This document shows positions 30,622-34,120 of a DNA stretch of 34,120 bases, piece by piece. Numbering within the stretch: the first letter of the stretch is position 1; each line of letters begins with the position of its first letter. The stretch covers positions 1-34,120 of the forward strand of contig NZ_JAUXYO010000006.1 of the NCBI RefSeq assembly GCF_030694325.1, read 5' to 3'. Position numbers and translations under genes: made by a program. The DNA is from Allobosea sp. (lineage in GTDB: Bacteria; Pseudomonadota; Alphaproteobacteria; Rhizobiales; Beijerinckiaceae). Under the pieces are notes generated by a model. That model did not search any database, was not told the DNA's origin, and saw only the letters and a list, made by a program, of their open reading frames with translations.

Positions 30622-33302
30622 TTGACGTCAAAGCCGCGCGGCGATCGGCCGATACGCCGCCATCATCCGCCCAAGTTATTGCCCGAAGCGAGCAGGACGC
30701 ACCGCTGTCGATGCGCGGGCCGGGGCTGCTTCTCGCCATCATGGCGGCGGCCATCGCCTATGTGCAGGGCCTTGTCGGCAAGAGCGAGGCGGCCACGCCG
30801 GAAGACGAGGCACAGCGCCAGCAGGCGGCCGACGAAGCGACGGCGGCCGTGGAGGAGGACGTCCCGGACGTGGCCAAGCCGCCGGCGCAGGTCGAGCCCG
30901 AGGACGAAACCGGCTCGATCGGCGGCGAGAACCAGCGCGCGATCGGCTCCGGCCAGCCGAGCCCGGCCGTGCCGGGTCTGCCAGACTACATGAACATCGA
31001 TTCGCCGGCCTTCGATTTCGAGCAACTGCCGCTTCCGGTGATCGCGGGCATCAGGCCGCCCCCGACCTTCGGCGAGGACGCCAGCAACGACAATGGGCGG
31101 TTCTTCGCCAGCGGGGCGGCCGGCGTCGCCCTGACGCCGACGGCCAACGCCGCAGCCGCCGGCGGCTCGGGCGGCGTCGGCATCGGCGAGACCTTTATCA
31201 CGGCCGGCTTTACGCTGCCGCTGCGCCCGGTGGAGCCGATCGCCCCGCCGGAGCCCGACCTGCCGGACCCGCGCGACGACACCCCCGATCCGCAGGCTCC
31301 CGAGCGCAACCGCGCGCCGCGGGTCGCGGGCGCGCTGCGCCTTGCCGATATCGGTCCCTGTCAGGCCTCGCTCCTGACCGCGCTGATGCTGCTGGCGGGC
31401 GCCAGCGACGCCGATGGCGACACGCTCGCGCCGCGCAATCTTACGGTCTCCCACGGCACGCTGACGCAGACTGCCGAGGGCTGGCTCTACCAGCCGCAGG
31501 CCGGCTATTTCGGGTCGATCACGCTCAGCTACGAGATCAGCGACGGGCAGGCCTTCGTCGCCCAGAGCGCGACGTTCGACGTCGTCGAGTTCCTTCGGCT
31601 GATCGGCACGCCGCAGGACGACGTCCTGATCGGCAGCGAGTGCAACGACCTGATCGAGGGTCTCGACGGTAACGACATGATTGAGGGTCGTGGCGGCAAG
31701 GACATCATCCTCGCCGGCGCCGGCGACGACGTGATCTACGGCGGCGCGGGCAACGACACCATCGATGCCGGCGCCGGCAACGACGTCGTGTTCGGCGGCT
31801 CCGGCAACGACATCATCCGCGGCGGCATCGGCAACGACCAGCTCCATGGCGAGGATGGCGACGACGAGATCCACGGCGAGGCTGGCGACGACTGGCTGAC
31901 CGGTGGGGCGGGTAACGACCTCCTCGACGGAGGCGACGGCAATGACCGGCTCGACGGCGGCGAAGGACATGACCACCTGATCGGCGGCGACGGCGACGAC
32001 GAGATCGCGGGCGGCGCGGGCGACGACGTCATCGAGGCCGGCGCGGGCGACGATCTGGTCGACGGCGGCGACGGCGACGACAGCATCGACGGCGGTTCGG
32101 GCCGCAACGCGATCCTGACCGGCAATGGCCGCAACAGCGTTACGGCCGGGGATGGCGGTAATGCGGTGATCGGCGGGAACGATGCCGACATCATCAAACT
32201 CGGCTCCGGCGACGACGTGGTGCGCGCCGGCGGCGGCGACGACATCGTCGATGCCGGAGCCGGCAGGAACGCCATCTTCGGCGAGGATGGCGACGACCGC
32301 CTCGTCGGCGGCGACGGCGACGACGTGCTGGACGGCGGGACGGGGCGCGACGAACTGGTCGGCGGCGCGGGCCAGGACCGGCTCGTCGGCGGCGACGGCG
32401 ACGACCTGATCGATGCCGGGACCGGCAACGACGTGATCTTGGCCGGCGCCGGGCAGGACACCGTCATGGCCAGAGACGGCGACGACGACGTCGATGCCGG
32501 CGATGGAAACGACGTCGTGCTGGCGGGAGCCGGCAATGACCGCGTCGAGGGAGGGTCCGGCAACGACATCCTCCTCGGGGAGGCGGGCGACGACTGCATC
32601 GACGGTGGCGAGGGTAACGACACGTTGATTGGCGGGGTCGGCCAAGACGAGTTGCACGGCTCGGCTGGCGACGATCATCTGGCGGGCGGCGCGGGCAGCG
32701 ACACGGTCTACGGCGGTGCTGGCGACGACACGGTCATGGTCGACGCCGATTGCGCCGACGACGTCTATGCCGGCGGCTCAGGGACCGACACGCTCGATCT
32801 GAGCGCGCTCAAGACCGGCACCGTGGTCGATCTGGTCAAGGGCGAGATTAAGAGCGCCGAGGCCGGCAAGGACACAATCGGCAGCTTCGAGGTCGTCATC
32901 GGCGGCTCCGGCGACGACACCTTCGTCATCGGCAAGACCGCGACCGTTATCAGCGGCGGGGCGGGCACGGACACGTTCAAGTTCGAACTCGACGGGCGCG
33001 ACGCCGACGAGGAGGCCGAGGAACTGATCCACAGGATCCTCGACCTCGAGGTCGGGGACCGGATCATCGTCAGCCAGTACACAATCCGTGAGGATGACGA
33101 CCGCGACGATGACGACCCTGGCGACCAGGACGACTTCGCGCGCATCTATGGCGACGATGGCGACGACCGCCCGTTCCGCTTCCGCATCGAGAAGGTCGGC
33201 GAAACCGAATCGACCTTCATCGACGTGCTGATCGAGGACGAGGGCGAGAAGGACTTCTCGATCGAGGTCAGCGGCAATCACCGCTTCTATTACTACAGCT
33301 AG
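30618..33302 (+). CDS. Membrane-anchored RTX protein with cadherin-like domain
   Basis: An 894-residue protein. A short cytoplasmic start is followed by a membrane helix (about 35-53, RGPGLLLAIMAAAIAYVQGL), a proline- and acid-rich linker to about 235, and a cadherin-like repeat (about 255-325, ASDADGDTLAPRNL and YFGSITLSYEISDGQ). Next come 42 contiguous RTX nonapeptides (330-707) and an acidic C-terminal region ending FYYYS. The ATG at 30618 overlaps the exporter stop (ATGA), so it is translationally coupled to it. An RTX protein with an N-terminal membrane segment, placed between exporter and fusion-protein genes, is atypical. It may be an anchored surface or periplasmic partner of the secreted peroxidase, or an alternative export substrate. 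I do not recognise a named family. Confidence 0.85.
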   Translation: MIDVKAARRSADTPPSSAQVIARSEQDAPLSMRGPGLLLAIMAAAIAYVQGLVGKSEAATPEDEAQRQQAADEATAAVEEDVPDVAKPPAQVEPEDETGSIGGENQRAIGSGQPSPAVPGLPDYMNIDSPAFDFEQLPLPVIAGIRPPPTFGEDASNDNGRFFASGAAGVALTPTANAAAAGGSGGVGIGETFITAGFTLPLRPVEPIAPPEPDLPDPRDDTPDPQAPERNRAPRVAGALRLADIGPCQASLLTALMLLAGASDADGDTLAPRNLTVSHGTLTQTAEGWLYQPQAGYFGSITLSYEISDGQAFVAQSATFDVVEFLRLIGTPQDDVLIGSECNDLIEGLDGNDMIEGRGGKDIILAGAGDDVIYGGAGNDTIDAGAGNDVVFGGSGNDIIRGGIGNDQLHGEDGDDEIHGEAGDDWLTGGAGNDLLDGGDGNDRLDGGEGHDHLIGGDGDDEIAGGAGDDVIEAGAGDDLVDGGDGDDSIDGGSGRNAILTGNGRNSVTAGDGGNAVIGGNDADIIKLGSGDDVVRAGGGDDIVDAGAGRNAIFGEDGDDRLVGGDGDDVLDGGTGRDELVGGAGQDRLVGGDGDDLIDAGTGNDVILAGAGQDTVMARDGDDDVDAGDGNDVVLAGAGNDRVEGGSGNDILLGEAGDDCIDGGEGNDTLIGGVGQDELHGSAGDDHLAGGAGSDTVYGGAGDDTVMVDADCADDVYAGGSGTDTLDLSALKTGTVVDLVKGEIKSAEAGKDTIGSFEVVIGGSGDDTFVIGKTATVISGGAGTDTFKFELDGRDADEEAEELIHRILDLEVGDRIIVSQYTIREDDDRDDDDPGDQDDFARIYGDDGDDRPFRFRIEKVGETESTFIDVLIEDEGEKDFSIEVSGNHRFYYYS
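31605..32738 (+). repeat. Array of 42 contiguous RTX nonapeptide units
   Basis: The protein array runs from GTPQDDVLI to GGAGDDTVM without a single insertion or deletion, corresponding to a 27-bp DNA period. Most units follow GGxGxDxUx. Units 19-21 and 25 have Asn where the calcium-ligand Asp is expected (GRNAIL, GRNSVT, GGNAVI, GRNAIF). Such arrays fold as Ca2+-dependent parallel beta rolls. Confidence 0.95.
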
Positions 33303-33322
33303 CCGTCACAGCGGAGCGAGCC

Positions 33323-34120
33323 ATGAACGCCCATAACTTCGACCGCACTCTCTTCGAGAGCGCGGCGGCCATCGCGAAACCGCCCGTGAAGAGCTTCTCG
33401 CTGCGCGGTCACGTCGTCTTCGGCGCGATGCTTGCGCTCGGCCTCGTCATGGGCTGCGGCGGATGGGCCGCGACCGCGAAGCTCGCCGGCGCGGTCATCG
33501 CGCAGGGTTCTGTCAAGGTCGACCAGAACCTCAAGGAGGTGCAGCACCGCGACGGGGGGACAGTTCAGGCCATCACCGTCCGCCAGGGCGAGATGGTCGA
33601 CGAGGGGCAGGTGCTGTTCCAGCTCGACGACGTCCAGATCAAGACCGAGCTGTCGATCATCCGTTCGCAACTGGCCGAGTTCCTCGGACGCAGGGCGCGG
33701 CTCGTCGCCGAACGGGACGGTCTCGACACGATGATCGATCCACCGGGGATGGCCGACCTCAGCGACGAGGCCACGAAGATCATGACAGGTGAGCGCCGCC
33801 TGTTCGAAGGCAACCGACAGAACCGGACCAGCCGCCGGGAACTGCTTGAAATCACCATCGTCCAATCCGGCGAGGAGGTCAAAGGCCTCGAGTCCCGCTT
33901 CGCAGCGAAGAAAGAAGAGCTGCGCCTCGTCGAGAGCGAGCGCGAAAAATATCTGAGCCTGTTCCAGAAGGGCTTCGTCGACGGCGTCAAGGTCTTCAAC
34001 ATCAACCGCGAGTGGGCCCGTTTGCTGGGCGAGCGCGGCGAGATCGAGACGATGATCGCCCGCGCCAAACTCAGGGTCAACGAGGCGCGCCTCCAGATCA
34101 TCGCGATCGACGAGACCGCA
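33323..34120 (+). CDS. Type I secretion membrane fusion protein, HlyD/PrtE type (partial, 3' end outside window)
   Basis: The frame is open for 266 residues to the window edge. A short cytoplasmic N-terminus precedes one membrane helix (about 30-50). The lipoyl-like segment QGSVKVDQNLKEVQHRDGGT and VRQGEMVDEGQVLFQLDD follow, then a long charged helical region (about 105-260) that would form the periplasmic coiled-coil hairpin. This is the layout of HlyD, PrtE and LapC adaptor proteins that bridge the ABC exporter to TolC. The ATG at 33323 lies 20 bp after the RTX gene stop, with GGAGCGAG upstream. It completes a substrate-exporter-RTX-adaptor order in one transcription direction. Confidence 0.92.
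   Translation, partial: MNAHNFDRTLFESAAAIAKPPVKSFSLRGHVVFGAMLALGLVMGCGGWAATAKLAGAVIAQGSVKVDQNLKEVQHRDGGTVQAITVRQGEMVDEGQVLFQLDDVQIKTELSIIRSQLAEFLGRRARLVAERDGLDTMIDPPGMADLSDEATKIMTGERRLFEGNRQNRTSRRELLEITIVQSGEEVKGLESRFAAKKEELRLVESEREKYLSLFQKGFVDGVKVFNINREWARLLGERGEIETMIARAKLRVNEARLQIIAIDETA

Noticed and set aside
31605-32738. CRISPR-like or satellite DNA repeat
   Set aside because: The 27-bp periodicity is explained by RTX nonapeptide codons in a continuous frame; repeats are degenerate at third positions and there are no spacers.

Overview
The window is about 34 kb of GC-rich DNA with the codon bias, gene families and dispersed palindromic intergenic repeats of an alphaproteobacterium of the order Hyphomicrobiales (Rhizobiales). 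A Bosea-like genus is my best guess from overall impression, not from any search. A perfect CtrA-type box (TTAA-N7-TTAAC) supports the class assignment.

Region A (1-14.2 kb) is mostly metabolic. A thiamine-diphosphate enzyme of the acetolactate synthase / benzoylformate decarboxylase type faces an acetylpolyamine-amidohydrolase-like (histone deacetylase fold) gene across a pair of inverted hairpin repeats. Next come a membrane GGDEF-EAL c-di-GMP protein and an acyl-CoA dehydrogenase coupled to a TetR regulator, with a 28-bp palindromic operator just upstream of the dehydrogenase. After these lies a minus-strand cluster: YtcJ-like amidohydrolase, two Dpp-type permeases, a family 5 solute-binding protein and a second amidohydrolase. 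No transport ATPase is encoded in it. Every non-overlapping gap in this cluster holds a palindromic repeat of one family.

Region B (14.2-18.9 kb) is a regulatory and accessory patch. It holds a short BLUF blue-light receptor, a decayed IS3-family element joined to the first 56 codons of a broken Nramp (mntH-like) metal transporter gene, and a NarL-type response regulator. The regulator overlaps tail-to-tail with a HisKA_3-type sensor kinase.

Region C (18.9-34.1 kb) is the most interesting part: a dedicated type I secretion locus. It encodes a 3,284-residue protein with two complete animal-type haem peroxidase domains, several RTX calcium-binding blocks, a poly-Asp linker that carries the protein's only two cysteines, and an RTX-type C-terminal secretion region. 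It continues with a PrtD-type ABC exporter, an 894-residue protein with an N-terminal membrane helix and 42 uninterrupted RTX nonapeptides, and the start of an HlyD-type fusion protein that runs off the window. The peroxidase resembles the family containing the Mn(II)-oxidising MopA proteins. Manganese oxidation here is inference. A CtrA-type box and an imperfect inverted repeat sit in the divergent gap between the sensor kinase and the peroxidase.
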